Numbered from the stretch's first letter, positions 27,801 through 37,205 are shown. The stretch is DNA of 39,829 nt from Gammaproteobacteria bacterium (GCA_009885495.1 VFKP01000069.1:1-39829), one strand, 5' to 3'. A program made the numbers and translations. The notes: a model not told the origin generated them from the letters alone.

Positions 27801-30134
27801 TTCTTGAGCAATACGATTATAATTATACGCCACTTCATAAGCCGCTGATTGCAAAGCGACTTCTCCCGCTTTATGATTTAATTCTTCAATCAGTCTTTTT
27901 TCTTGGGCATCGCTGACATAAGTGAGTCCTTTATCAAATTGATCGGCAATCGCCATTAAGCGTGTTGAAGTTAACTGTTCTCTATAAGCGGCATACCACT
28001 TTCTAGCCAATTTTAAATGTTGGTGTTTGGTTTCTTCAATAGGATTTAATTCATAACAGCTTTGCTGAATTTTATCATGTTGAAATCGGTATTCTCGTTT
28101 TAAAAGTTCTTGCTCTGAAACGCCTCTTAACCATTCATGTTGTAACTGAGTTGGAATAATCAAACCTTCTTGTAAAGCAGGCTGTAAGGCATTGGCTAAA
28201 AATAAAGCGGTTGACTCTTGAGCCAAGGTGAGCTCTTCCAAACTAAAAGAAGACCCTATACAAGCCGCCAAATTTAAAATCTCTTTAGTTTCCGGCATAA
28301 ACCTTAAAAGACGCCGCGTGACAAAATCAACCACATTATCACTGGCTGAAATTTCCATCAGTTTATCTTCATTCCAAACCCAACGCTTTTGGTCAACTGA
28401 AAAATACAATTGTTTCTCGCGATACAGCTCTTCCAAAAGCATAAAAATAAAAAATGGATTGCCCTCTGTTTTCTTTGACATCAATTGAACTAAAGATTCT
28501 AGCTCCACTCTTGGCAAATACAGCATATTCTCAAATAATTGCGTCAAAGCTTCTTGGCTTAAGCCTTCAATAAATATATTGCAAACTTTTTTAAGGGGAT
28601 TGACTTTCTCAACGAAGCCTTTAAGCGGATGATGAAAATCGATTTCATTACTGCGATAACTCATGACTACTAAAACATTTTGGATATTTTCACTCACCAC
28701 TATTTTTTCCAGCAAATCAAACATTGAATGATTCGCCCATTGCATATCATCCAAGAACAAAAGCAGAGGGCGCTTTTTGCTGGCTAATTTTATAAAGCGG
28801 TGTATGCCCAATTCAAAGCGATTTTTAGTTTGCTCCACGCCAACCATCGGCAATGGTTTTTGTTCTCCTACAATTGTTTTTAACCGAGGGATAAAATCAG
28901 TCACCACCGATAGAATAGAGCCCATTTCCTCGAACAAATCGTCTTTAAATTCTTGATACTCCACTTCAGGCAAACTCAAATGATAACGGACTAATTTATC
29001 CAAAGCAGCCCTCAGGCCTTCATAAGTATCACTTTGTTGGAATTTATCAAATTTACCCGCCGCAAAAAAGCCTTTCTCCACAGCAATTTTAGGTATCAAT
29101 TCTCTCACCAAGGCCGTTTTACCCACCCCAGAATAACCACTGACCATCACCACATTATTCTTTTGACTTTGCACCATTTCATCAAAGGCCTCCAACAGAA
29201 TTTCGACTTCAGCGTCACGGCCATAGAGTCTATCAGGCAATTCTAACTGCGTGGATAAATCATCTTCCCCTAAATTGAATAAATCAATCTGGGCTTTTTG
29301 CTGCCATTGACGGTAAGCGTTTTCTAAATCTAACGCCAAACCAAATGCGCTCTTATAGCGATTTTCACCCATCTTAGATAAAAGTTTCATAACCATTTTA
29401 CTGAGCACTTCTGGGATTGTAGGATTAATCAGATGCGGTGCTTTTGGAATGGTGGCAATATGTCCAAAAATAATGGTCATGGGCTCTTTTGCCGAAAAAG
29501 GGACCGCACCCGTCAGCCATTCATAAAAGAGTATTCCCATTGAATATAAATCAGCACGCTGCGTTAAAGCTCTATTCATACGCCCTGTTTGCTCGGGCGC
29601 AATGTATTCCAATTGCCCCTGCAATAATCGAGGAGGATCGCCGGGGACTAAAGTGCGTTTTAATTCTGTTGCAATTGAAAAATCACTGACCTGCAATAAT
29701 TTTTTATCTGGATGGTACAATACGCTGTAAGGATTTAAATTTTTATGGATAATGCCTTTGGCATGAATCTGTACGACAATTTTGGCCAATTGAATGGCTG
29801 CTGGGAAAAAAATATCCACTGTGATGTGTTGATGCGCAAATGCTTCATGCCAAGCAATAAAACCTTCATCTTTAAACACTAAGCCATATTGCTCAGACCC
29901 TTCAATAAAATCAATCACTTTGGGGAAAAAGCTTGAGTTTTTATTCAAATTCCCCAATAAATAATGTTCATGTTGTAATTGAGCACTACTGTCAATCGTG
30001 GATTTGCCTTGTTTTAATAATTTAATCAGAAAAACATCTTCAGAATTCTCTAATTTTGCCCTACACAGCACATAAGAACCACTCACACCAATACTATCCG
30101 TTATAAAATATGGGCCCAATTTTTTGACTGTCAT
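24822..30134 (-). CDS. Multidomain signalling protein: (pseudo)kinase-like, AAA ATPase, helical repeats, GAF, class III adenylate/guanylate cyclase
   Basis: Kinase-fold N-terminus (IIHKNLNPYSVLYH, VSDFSIATELK, EYIAPEQTGRMNRALTQRADLYSMGILFYEWLTGAVPF); Walker A GYSGVGKTALV and Walker B LLLFLDDMQW; GAF-like CVISVPIFKADKVMGIIYCENK; cyclase MDIRNFTQFSE, DKFLGDGIMALFP, IGDTVNIASRLE. Start chosen at 30134 with AGGAG RBS. Confidence 0.93.
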   Translation of the reverse strand: MTVKKLGPYFITDSIGVSGSYVLCRAKLENSEDVFLIKLLKQGKSTIDSSAQLQHEHYLLGNLNKNSSFFPKVIDFIEGSEQYGLVFKDEGFIAWHEAFAHQHITVDIFFPAAIQLAKIVVQIHAKGIIHKNLNPYSVLYHPDKKLLQVSDFSIATELKRTLVPGDPPRLLQGQLEYIAPEQTGRMNRALTQRADLYSMGILFYEWLTGAVPFSAKEPMTIIFGHIATIPKAPHLINPTIPEVLSKMVMKLLSKMGENRYKSAFGLALDLENAYRQWQQKAQIDLFNLGEDDLSTQLELPDRLYGRDAEVEILLEAFDEMVQSQKNNVVMVSGYSGVGKTALVRELIPKIAVEKGFFAAGKFDKFQQSDTYEGLRAALDKLVRYHLSLPEVEYQEFKDDLFEEMGSILSVVTDFIPRLKTIVGEQKPLPMVGVEQTKNRFELGIHRFIKLASKKRPLLLFLDDMQWANHSMFDLLEKIVVSENIQNVLVVMSYRSNEIDFHHPLKGFVEKVNPLKKVCNIFIEGLSQEALTQLFENMLYLPRVELESLVQLMSKKTEGNPFFIFMLLEELYREKQLYFSVDQKRWVWNEDKLMEISASDNVVDFVTRRLLRFMPETKEILNLAACIGSSFSLEELTLAQESTALFLANALQPALQEGLIIPTQLQHEWLRGVSEQELLKREYRFQHDKIQQSCYELNPIEETKHQHLKLARKWYAAYREQLTSTRLMAIADQFDKGLTYVSDAQEKRLIEELNHKAGEVALQSAAYEVAYNYNRIAQEMLDSELWRKDHDFCFKVNLSYLKSAFLSRHFIEASAATEIGLSKASGAIEKAHVLKLKGDLNRAVNAPEGGMAFYEQGLKLLGYSSIAHGPNSFTLLMSAIRFKLKLLYQRKPLESLPEEEDERQILSFSLALHLAEEAYYRGHIVRYAYIIMLWAALTFSHHNRALRSTMYIINAILFPRSFFAHKLYLEASNNFQKIKSSDLGASFYFAGSLLHASWHTPWLEVSNYFKSSVEVCEKAGALEFLALSGLYEIWFDTHLTISEILVKIKELQAYAKNISPRLSNALSVIIRYHENLMGVCAYDSWQDELFSEKVLMSYFKENNYQVGINFIHIKKLQSAVHLYHINAFKDNILAVKKVFEVVTRSNSATNMSSAYLYLFLAEVELYPNLSFIEKINTRRRLKKLYQAVKSWVQFCPENFEPMEILMQAEYAKLQGDSQKAVRLYGEVMRLGRECHFLEVVGLAAQGLLRLAIQEQKTEQAKTYLDNALSVYEEWRALGVVEALKKQYAHLLTVEVSVKKTPKSIQIDMKKKEEEQAQYFLDARSVMLAAEVIGKEIQLGGLLGNVMQLLVENIGATRSALCLMQKGTLWVEGFYDSEDEKIHTLTHQHWEEANICQEVILQTWREGREVLLMDVNAENEWSGEDYFKASGTQCVISVPIFKADKVMGIIYCENKLSTNAFNADRVDILRALSIQMSISVENSRLYTIFEKFVSKPFLNQLGQEHIFDIERGDSVEKHMNVLFMDIRNFTQFSEKQNANETFHFINEYLAEVAPVIHEYNGFIDKFLGDGIMALFPTRSDEALRACIEMQRRVKKFAEKKNKLLTLDVGMGLHYGPLMLGIVGESQHIEGTVIGDTVNIASRLETFNKVYHTQCLISDNVKKRLLKAEDYHLRQVGQVRLLGRQEAVAVWQVLDVIADESHKESYIESIPLFSESYQQYLNREFTAAKKGFERLLKDNPTDAVVLFYLEQAHLYEITPPLEDWHGEVEMKLK

Positions 30135-30189
30135 TTTACTTCTCCTGCTACAGTATAGCACTCAAGTAAAGTCGGTGGGTGAATTGTCT

Positions 30190-31128
30190 CTAGACAGGCT
30201 TATTATTCAGCAATCCTTGTTCTTTTAAGAATTGCTTCATATTGGCATAGCCTTGTGCATCAAACGCTGCGGGGCGGCGAGCAAAACGCGGCAATGTCGA
30301 AAGCCAAGCTCGATGGTTAATTTCATTATTCAGTTCGGGATAAGCTTTTGCAAAGGCCTGCCAAGATTCTTCAGGATGATTAATCAGATAAATCGTGCCT
30401 TCCTGTAAAGCCTCTTTAAAACGCTTTACAGCCGGATCTTCTGCTTGTTTAACATTGCTGACAAAAATCAATTCTTCATAACTGGGGATCCCATATTCTT
30501 CAGCATAAAATAGTTTGGGTTTCTGTCCTGCCTGTAAAATTTCATTGGGTTCAAAATTACGCATAGCACCCGTAATGATGTCTACTTGATGGGTTAACAA
30601 AGCTTGTGTCAAATTATAATGGATATTCATCAGCTCAACGTCTTTTGGAGTTAAGCCTGCTTGTTTTAAAACCGCCGTCAACATCACGCCTTCAACACTG
30701 CCAGAAGCATAACCAATCCGCTTGCCTTTAAAATCTTTAATCTGATTGATGCCGCTGCCTTGTAAACTGATCATGCAATTTAAAGGAGTCGCGATCAAAG
30801 TAGCCACCCAAGTCAAAGGCAAGCCCTGCGCTTTTGCAATCAAATAGCGCGGCTCATAAGTGACCCCTAGATCAGCTTTACCTGCGGCAACCCATTTAAG
30901 TGGATCTGAAGGATCGGCGGGCGTCACAAAATCCACCTCTAAATCCTGTGCTTTGAAAAACCCCTGCCATTGTGCCACGAACAAAGGCGCATGATCAGGA
31001 TTCATAAACCAATCGAGGATCACGGTTAAATGCCGTGGAGAATTGACTTTAGTCGGCATGGCCATAAGGCTTATTGACAGGCCGATCAATATTAAACTTA
31101 ATGTCCATCTTTTTTGATTCACTTTCAT
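30190..31128 (-). CDS. thiY: ABC transporter substrate-binding protein, NMT1/THI5-like (ThiY-type)
   Basis: Signal peptide, LTVILDWFMNPDHAPLFVAQWQGFFKAQDLEVDFVTPADPSDPLKWVAAGKADLGVTYEP. Confidence 0.85.
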   Translation of the reverse strand: MKVNQKRWTLSLILIGLSISLMAMPTKVNSPRHLTVILDWFMNPDHAPLFVAQWQGFFKAQDLEVDFVTPADPSDPLKWVAAGKADLGVTYEPRYLIAKAQGLPLTWVATLIATPLNCMISLQGSGINQIKDFKGKRIGYASGSVEGVMLTAVLKQAGLTPKDVELMNIHYNLTQALLTHQVDIITGAMRNFEPNEILQAGQKPKLFYAEEYGIPSYEELIFVSNVKQAEDPAVKRFKEALQEGTIYLINHPEESWQAFAKAYPELNNEINHRAWLSTLPRFARRPAAFDAQGYANMKQFLKEQGLLNNKPV

Positions 31129-31868
31129 TTTACACTATCCTCTGCCCAGGGCAATAATTTTTTTAAACTCAAATCGACAGCCGCGTATAATAATAAAGTC
31201 CACACGGTAATCGCCATTAGGGCTGCAAACATCCAATCGATTTGCATGCGCGCATTGGCATTTAACATCAGATACCCCAGACCACGACTGGAACCCACCC
31301 ATTCTCCCACGACCGCGCCCATCGGGGCGAGCACTGCAGCCACACGTAAACCTGAAGCCAAACTAGGTAAGGCTGCAGGAACACGGATAAACCATAAAAT
31401 ATAGCGTTGTTTAGCATTCATACTTTTAGCTAAAGCCAAAAACCCTGGGGGAGTCTGCTTTAAACCATCGTAGAAAGAAGAGGTGATGGGAAAAAACATC
31501 ATGATGATCGCAATGGCAATTTTAGAACTTTCACCATACCCTAGCCATAACACCAATAAAGGCGCTAGCGCAAAAGTAGGTAAGGCTTGACTCAACATCA
31601 ACCAAGGAAAAAACCAGGCTCGTGCCCAATGAAAATAAGCTAAGACTAAAGCAGAAGCAGAACCTAAAACAGCTGCTAGGGCAAAAGCCAGCACAGTTTC
31701 CGTTAAAGTTGGAATACTTTGTTTGAGTAAAATAGGCCAATACTGATACCAAACCATAGCCACTTGCCAAGGACTTGGCAAAATATACGCAGGCCAATGA
31801 AAAATCCAGAGTAAACTTTGCCATAAAAGAATTAAACTCAGTATCGAAATAAACCCTCTTTTTAACAT
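31125..31868 (-). CDS. thiX: ABC transporter permease (ThiX-type)
   Basis: Hydrophobic; inner-membrane component signature FVYDGLKQTPPGFLALAKSMNAKQR...; overlaps both neighbours. Confidence 0.85.
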   Translation of the reverse strand: MLKRGFISILSLILLWQSLLWIFHWPAYILPSPWQVAMVWYQYWPILLKQSIPTLTETVLAFALAAVLGSASALVLAYFHWARAWFFPWLMLSQALPTFALAPLLVLWLGYGESSKIAIAIIMMFFPITSSFYDGLKQTPPGFLALAKSMNAKQRYILWFIRVPAALPSLASGLRVAAVLAPMGAVVGEWVGSSRGLGYLMLNANARMQIDWMFAALMAITVWTLLLYAAVDLSLKKLLPWAEDSVK

Positions 31869-32632
31869 GCCAGAGGATCTCCTGCACGATACAACACTTC
31901 AAGCAATTCGGCTTCCAAAGCCCAATAGGCTTGATCGCGCAATTCTCGAGGTACCAAACCCTCTGGTTCTGCTTGGTAAATGATTTTCGCAGGCCTTCCT
32001 GCTAATACCATGATCACATCGGCGATTCTCAAGGCTTCCAGAGGATCATGGGTCACCCAAAATACAGTCCGCTGTTTTAACACTTCCACAGCTAAAGCTT
32101 GTAATTCTAATTTGCGCACCAGATCTAAGGCGCTAAAAGGTTCGTCCATCAGAACAATGGCTTTATCTTCAAATAAGGTCCGCGCCAAAGCCACACGTTG
32201 ACGCATCCCTTGAGATAATACCGCCGGTTTCTTTTTGATATGCTGGATAAGGCCTACACGTTCTAGATAATGTAGCGCTTTTTCTTTGGTTTCAATGCGG
32301 GCATGTCTACGCCCCCATCTTAAGCGCTCACCCAAAAGTACATTGTCTAGCACGGATAACCAGGGCAATAATAAATCGGTCTGCCCCATGTACGCCACAC
32401 GGCCTGCTAAACTTAAACCTTCTTCGCTCTGGATGTTTCCTTGTCTGGCTCCTAAGCTTAAAATTCCAGCCACCAATTGTAAAAGACTCGATTTACCCAC
32501 GCCACTGGGTCCTAAAAGACAGGTAAAGCGCCCTCCCGCTAAGCGAAAGGATAATTTGTCAAATAAAAATCGGCCTTCATAATTTAAGGAAATGCTGTTG
32601 ATCTCAATATTGGGAGAATGAAGTCTATTCAT
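31862..32632 (-). CDS. thiZ: ABC transporter ATP-binding protein (ThiZ-type)
   Basis: Walker A GPSGVGKSS, signature LSQGMRQRVALART, Walker B IVLMDEPFSALD, H-loop WVTHDPLEA. Start may be 32632 or 32668. Confidence 0.88.
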   Translation of the reverse strand: MNRLHSPNIEINSISLNYEGRFLFDKLSFRLAGGRFTCLLGPSGVGKSSLLQLVAGILSLGARQGNIQSEEGLSLAGRVAYMGQTDLLLPWLSVLDNVLLGERLRWGRRHARIETKEKALHYLERVGLIQHIKKKPAVLSQGMRQRVALARTLFEDKAIVLMDEPFSALDLVRKLELQALAVEVLKQRTVFWVTHDPLEALRIADVIMVLAGRPAKIIYQAEPEGLVPRELRDQAYWALEAELLEVLYRAGDPLAC

Positions 32633-32772
32633 TGCCCTTTGGGTCCTATTTCGTCTACAATTAGCCAATACATTTTCAATGTTCGGATCTCGGTTTGATC
32701 GCTATAGAAGTTTAATATTGACTGCGGTTTAAGAGGATCTCGACTATCGTCTATTCTAAGGGGATTAACAGC

Positions 32773-33972
32773 ATGGGTCAATCCATTGTTCTGGGTATCA
32801 GTGGGGGTATTGCCGCTTATAAAACAGTTGAATTAGTGCGCAGACTACGTGAACAAGACGATAGCGTAGAAATTATCATGACCCAAGCAGCCCAAAGCTT
32901 CGTCACTCCTCTGACTTTTCAAGCCATTTCGGGCAATCCTGTCCATTGTGATTTACTGGATGCTCACAGCGAAGCGGCTATGGATCATATCAGCTTGGCC
33001 CGCCTGGCCGATCAAATCATCATAGCCCCTGCTTCTGCTGATCTAATTGCCCGCCTAGCCCAGGGCATGGCCAATGACCTCTTGACAGCTGTTTGTTTAG
33101 CCAGCACAGCACCGCTTGCTTTAGTCCCTGCTATGAATCATCGCATGTGGAAACATCCGCAGACTCAGGCCAATATTGAGCATTTAAAAAATCGGGGCGT
33201 GGCTATCTGGGGGCCTGAAACGGGCCCTCAGGCCTGCGGTGAATATGGTCCAGGCCGTATGCTAGAACCGAGCGAGATTCTAAGGAGAATCAATGAACAT
33301 CGACTTAAAAAAAGTTTACAAGGCAAAACCCTGGTCATCACCGCAGGACCTACGCGAGAACCCATCGATCCGGTGCGTTTTATCAGCAATCGCAGCTCCG
33401 GTAAAATGGGCTATGCTTTGGCAGAAGCCGCTAAAGCTTTAGGCGCCCAGGTGATTTTAATTTCTGGACCCGTCTGCCTAACACCTCCCAGTGATGTACA
33501 GCTTATTTCTGTTGAAACCGCTTTGGAAATGCAAGCGGCTGTTTTAAGCGTTTTGCCCCATTGCCAAATCTTCATTGGCTGCGCCGCCGTTTCTGATCTG
33601 AGACCTCAAACCGTAAACACACAAAAATATAGCAAAGATAAAATCCCTGCAGCACTGTCATGGGTAGCTAATCCTGATATTTTAGCCTCAGTAGTACAAT
33701 TCAAACCCAAACCTTTGGTGGTGGGCTTTGCAGCACAAACCCATGATGTTAAACTGTATGCACAGAAAAAACTGGCGGATAAACATTTGGATCTCATTAT
33801 TGCCAATGAGGTCGGTTTGAAAGACAGCGGTTTCGACAGCGATTTTAATGCTGTGGATATCTACAGCGCGCACCATGATATTGTACATTTTTCACGCCAA
33901 TTGAAACGAGAATTGGCTTATGCTCTACTGAATTGGATCAATGATTATGATGAACGACATGACAAAAATTGA
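32773..33972 (+). CDS. coaBC: Bifunctional phosphopantothenoylcysteine decarboxylase / phosphopantothenate-cysteine ligase
   Basis: [75 protein letters not shown]. Confidence 0.97.
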   Translation: MGQSIVLGISGGIAAYKTVELVRRLREQDDSVEIIMTQAAQSFVTPLTFQAISGNPVHCDLLDAHSEAAMDHISLARLADQIIIAPASADLIARLAQGMANDLLTAVCLASTAPLALVPAMNHRMWKHPQTQANIEHLKNRGVAIWGPETGPQACGEYGPGRMLEPSEILRRINEHRLKKSLQGKTLVITAGPTREPIDPVRFISNRSSGKMGYALAEAAKALGAQVILISGPVCLTPPSDVQLISVETALEMQAAVLSVLPHCQIFIGCAAVSDLRPQTVNTQKYSKDKIPAALSWVANPDILASVVQFKPKPLVVGFAAQTHDVKLYAQKKLADKHLDLIIANEVGLKDSGFDSDFNAVDIYSAHHDIVHFSRQLKRELAYALLNWINDYDERHDKN

Positions 33973-34414
33973 ATTGAAAATTCTCGACTCTCGTATTGGT
34001 CGTGATTATCCCCTACCCCAATACGCCAGCCAAGGTGCCGCGGGGATCGACCTACGTGCGATTATCGACGAACCCATGCAACTTAATCCAGGGCAGACTG
34101 AATTACTGCCCACCGGTATTGCCATCCATATTCGCGATCCTCAAATTGCCGCCACTATCCTCCCTCGTTCTGGTTTAGGGCATAAGCATGGTATTGTCTT
34201 GGGCAATTTGATAGGTCTGATTGATTCTGATTATCAAGGCGCTTTAATGATATCCTGCTGGAATCGGGGTCAAACTTCTTTTTGCATCAATCCTGGTGAT
34301 AGAATTGCACAATTGGTTTTTCTACCCATCATCCGCACTGAATTTACCTGTGTAGATGAATTTTCGCCTTCTGTTCGTGGTGAAGGTGGTTTTGGACATA
34401 CCGGATTGAATTAA
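33959..34414 (+). CDS. dut: Deoxyuridine 5'-triphosphate nucleotidohydrolase
   Basis: [53 protein letters not shown]. Start at MTKIELKIL (33959); overlaps coaBC. Confidence 0.96.
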   Translation: MTKIELKILDSRIGRDYPLPQYASQGAAGIDLRAIIDEPMQLNPGQTELLPTGIAIHIRDPQIAATILPRSGLGHKHGIVLGNLIGLIDSDYQGALMISCWNRGQTSFCINPGDRIAQLVFLPIIRTEFTCVDEFSPSVRGEGGFGHTGLN

Positions 34415-34429
34415 GGATTAACCGTATCC

Positions 34430-34573
34430 ATTTCAAATTCCAGGGTAAAATTGAATTTTGACTGCAATTTCGTAGGGGCGATTCAAAAATCGCCTTAGAG
34501 GTTTTTCTCGGAAGGGCTTTACCACCCAGAAATCCAGACCTTTTCAAGAAGGCAATGCTTGAATTGCCCCTAC
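34430..34573. repeat. Intergenic repeat (GTAGGGGCGATTC family), expanded copy
   Basis: GTAGGGGCGATTCAA (34472-34486) / TTGAATTGCCCCTAC (34559-34573), 14/15 complementary, with ~72 bp between arms; flank TTCAAATTCCAGGGTAAAATTGAATTTTGACTG resembles 21500-21535. Confidence 0.75.
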
Positions 34574-34639
34574 AATTGGATCGAAGTTGAGGAGGACAGA
34601 GCACAGATGCACGAACAGTGACCATAAGGATATGATGAT

Positions 34640-35680
34640 ATGTCAACACCATTTTTTCTCCTAAGCTGCGCCGCTATTTTAGGCGTCATGCTCTTCACTT
34701 TAAAAAAGACGGCCTCTTGGTTTGGCTCTGAGAGAACCTCTTACCCAGCAGCCTTACTGGCCGTTCTTCTCATTGCCATTGCCATCTATTTCATTTCTCG
34801 TTCAGCTTATGCTTTAAATAACCGCTGGATTTATGCCAGCTTGTTGTTTATCATCCCTTATATCATTAAAATCACCTTGAAGACCGATCTCTATCATGGT
34901 TCTTGGGTGGCTCTGGCGACGTGCTTAAGTGCTATTGCCATGCTATCGATTTGCTCTGCGATCTGGGTTCTCAGATCGCAAAACGATCTCAGCTTGGGCG
35001 ATGTTTTTTCTTCATTTAAAACCCAAATGGAAACAGGATTGCAACCTCTTAAATCACAAAATCTTGCCTTTCAGATCGCTAAAACATTAAGCGATCAAGA
35101 GATTATGCATACCCCTCGCATGAATACTATAGCGGGCCATATTAAAGCTTATTGCGCCTGTCCAAAACAAGATGAATTTTGCCATTTAACTCAAAAAAAT
35201 CAAATTGAGCTTGATTTTACAAACTTAACCGCACCGGCTCTGACAGAACTTGAACAAGACGATCTCAGCCTATTGAAAACACAGGCTCTGGCCTGTCACT
35301 TAGATCTCCCTGCGATCACAGCGAAAACAGCTGCACCCACAGATATGCAAAATGACCGTTCTGAACCTGCTCATCCTTCTACTCCAGCCAGTGACAATCC
35401 GATCCATTATCAAAACATCCCTATTTCAGAAGCGGCAACCTATATTGGCTATACTGTTCGCCTAACACTGAATAATTCGGTACAGCGCCAAGGTCAACTC
35501 ATGGCCGTCACCGAGAACAACTTAGAGTTGGAGATCCAATACCCTTCGGGCTTAATGCGCTCACAGATCCCTTTGGACAGTATCCAAAAAATTGAAATTC
35601 AGGAACAAGCTCAAATTAACTCCTTGAACGATTATTCAGAAGGACTATTGGTTCAAAAATGGACAAATAGCCTCGGTTGA
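34640..35680 (+). CDS. Hypothetical membrane protein with possible small beta-barrel C-terminal region
   Basis: 346 aa, several N-terminal TM segments; Cys-rich CACPKQDEFC; C-terminus YIGYTVRLTLNNSVQRQGQLMAVTENNLELEIQYPSGLMRSQIPLDSIQKIEIQ. Confidence 0.75.
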   Translation: MSTPFFLLSCAAILGVMLFTLKKTASWFGSERTSYPAALLAVLLIAIAIYFISRSAYALNNRWIYASLLFIIPYIIKITLKTDLYHGSWVALATCLSAIAMLSICSAIWVLRSQNDLSLGDVFSSFKTQMETGLQPLKSQNLAFQIAKTLSDQEIMHTPRMNTIAGHIKAYCACPKQDEFCHLTQKNQIELDFTNLTAPALTELEQDDLSLLKTQALACHLDLPAITAKTAAPTDMQNDRSEPAHPSTPASDNPIHYQNIPISEAATYIGYTVRLTLNNSVQRQGQLMAVTENNLELEIQYPSGLMRSQIPLDSIQKIEIQEQAQINSLNDYSEGLLVQKWTNSLG

Positions 35681-35795
35681 ATGAATCTTTTGGGCCAGGG
35701 TAACTCCCACAATTGGATTTTTTATGCTAATCTTGTGATTCAGGTTTCTGTTACAGAGATATGGAATTAATTTTTGACATGAGTTAGGACTATTT

Positions 35796-36734
35796 ATGCC
35801 TTTTTCTAAAAAAACCGTTTTGACCAGCAGCCTTTGTGCTACAGCAGTACTATTAAGTGCTTGTTCCAGTACGGCCTATGCTCCCGATCCATCGGATCCC
35901 TTACAAGGCATGAACCGTGCAACTTATAGTTTTAACAAACAATTGGATAAATATGCTCTAAAGCCCACAGCACAAGTTTATACCGCGGTCACCCCCCAAG
36001 CCTTACGTAATCGCGTGACCAATTTTTTCAGCAATATTGGCGAAGTTCCTACTTTCTTAAACGATACTCTGCAAGGCAATTTAAAACTGGGCGCTACTTC
36101 TTTAGGCCGGTTTGTGGTCAATACCACGATCGGTTTGCTAGGTCTGTTTGATCCAGCCTCTAGCATGGGTTTAACCAAACATTATAATGACTTTGGTATC
36201 ACCTTAGCACAATATGGTGTGACCACTTCGCCCTATTTGGTACTCCCTTTGATTGGGCCTAGCTCTATTCGCGATGGTTTAGCACTATGGCCAAACTATC
36301 GTTATCTAAGTCTCTGGGCCTATGATGATGGTTATGATGAAGCCCGTAATGCATTGTTTATTCTGGATATCGTTAATCTACGCGCTAGCTTGCTGTCCTC
36401 TGAAGATATTGCAAATGCAGCCTCCTTGGATGAATACGTTTTCGTTCGTAATGCTTATCTGCAAAAACGTGCTAGCCTCATTAAACGGTATACAGGCAGG
36501 GACGTAGGACCTAAAGGTAGTGTGGGCTCAAACGCGGATCCTCTGGATGATTTTGATGAGGCTGATTCTAAAACTCCTGCATCAACTCCAGCACCCCTGA
36601 AAACCAGCGAAACAGCTGGCAGTGAATCAGACGGTCCCGCGCCTTTGTCTTTGCGCAAACCCGAAGCCGATCCCGTGAAACGCTCTATTGCAGAGAATAA
36701 TCCCGATCTCACAACGAATGAATCAACGGGCTAA
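35796..36734 (+). CDS. mlaA: MlaA/VacJ family lipoprotein
   Basis: Lipobox LLSACSS; DPLQGMNRATYSFN, VTNFFSNIGEVPTFLNDTLQG, GRFVVNTTIGLLGLFDPAS, GPSSIRDG. Confidence 0.95.
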   Translation: MPFSKKTVLTSSLCATAVLLSACSSTAYAPDPSDPLQGMNRATYSFNKQLDKYALKPTAQVYTAVTPQALRNRVTNFFSNIGEVPTFLNDTLQGNLKLGATSLGRFVVNTTIGLLGLFDPASSMGLTKHYNDFGITLAQYGVTTSPYLVLPLIGPSSIRDGLALWPNYRYLSLWAYDDGYDEARNALFILDIVNLRASLLSSEDIANAASLDEYVFVRNAYLQKRASLIKRYTGRDVGPKGSVGSNADPLDDFDEADSKTPASTPAPLKTSETAGSESDGPAPLSLRKPEADPVKRSIAENNPDLTTNESTG

Positions 36735-36737
36735 TCA

Positions 36738-37205
36738 TTGGCTGTGAATGTCGTCTTATTTCAACCGGAAATTCCGCCGAACACGGGCAATATTATTCGG
36801 CTCTGCGCCAATAGCGGCGCGAGCTTACATTTAGTCAAACCTTTAGGCTTTGCACTGGAAGACAAAGCGCTTAAACGTGCCGGCTTAGACTATCATGAAT
36901 ATGCTAACATTCATTCCCATGAAAATTGGCAGGCTTTTTTAGACCACGAAAAACCTGCTCGTCTTTTTGCCTTATCCACTCGGGGTCAAGTGAATTACCA
37001 TCAGCCGCATTATCAACTCAATGATTATTTTTTATTTGGCCCTGAAACACGGGGTTTGCCTCTTGAAATTTTAAACACTCTGTCTTCATCACAGATCTTA
37101 CGCATTCCCATGCAGAACAACAGTCGCAGTCTCAATTTATCCAATGCAGTGGCGATCGTCGTCTATGAAGCTTGGCGTCAAGCTGACTTTCGTGAAGGAT
37201 CGTGA
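36738..37205 (+). CDS. trmL: tRNA (cytidine(34)-2'-O)-methyltransferase
   Basis: VVLFQPEIPPNTGNIIRLCANSGASLHLVKPLGF, LFGPETRGLP, RIPMQNNSRSLNLSNAVAIVVYEAWRQ. Non-ATG start (TTG 36738 or GTG 36744). Confidence 0.95.
   Translation: MAVNVVLFQPEIPPNTGNIIRLCANSGASLHLVKPLGFALEDKALKRAGLDYHEYANIHSHENWQAFLDHEKPARLFALSTRGQVNYHQPHYQLNDYFLFGPETRGLPLEILNTLSSSQILRIPMQNNSRSLNLSNAVAIVVYEAWRQADFREGS

Noticed and set aside
31531-31902. 123-aa minus-strand ORF overlapping thiX
   Set aside because: Alternate frame of the thiX permease gene; no independent evidence.
32633-32772. Possible TPP riboswitch upstream of the thiZXY-like operon
   Set aside because: Searched by eye for CTGAGA and the conserved thi-box core on the minus strand; not found.
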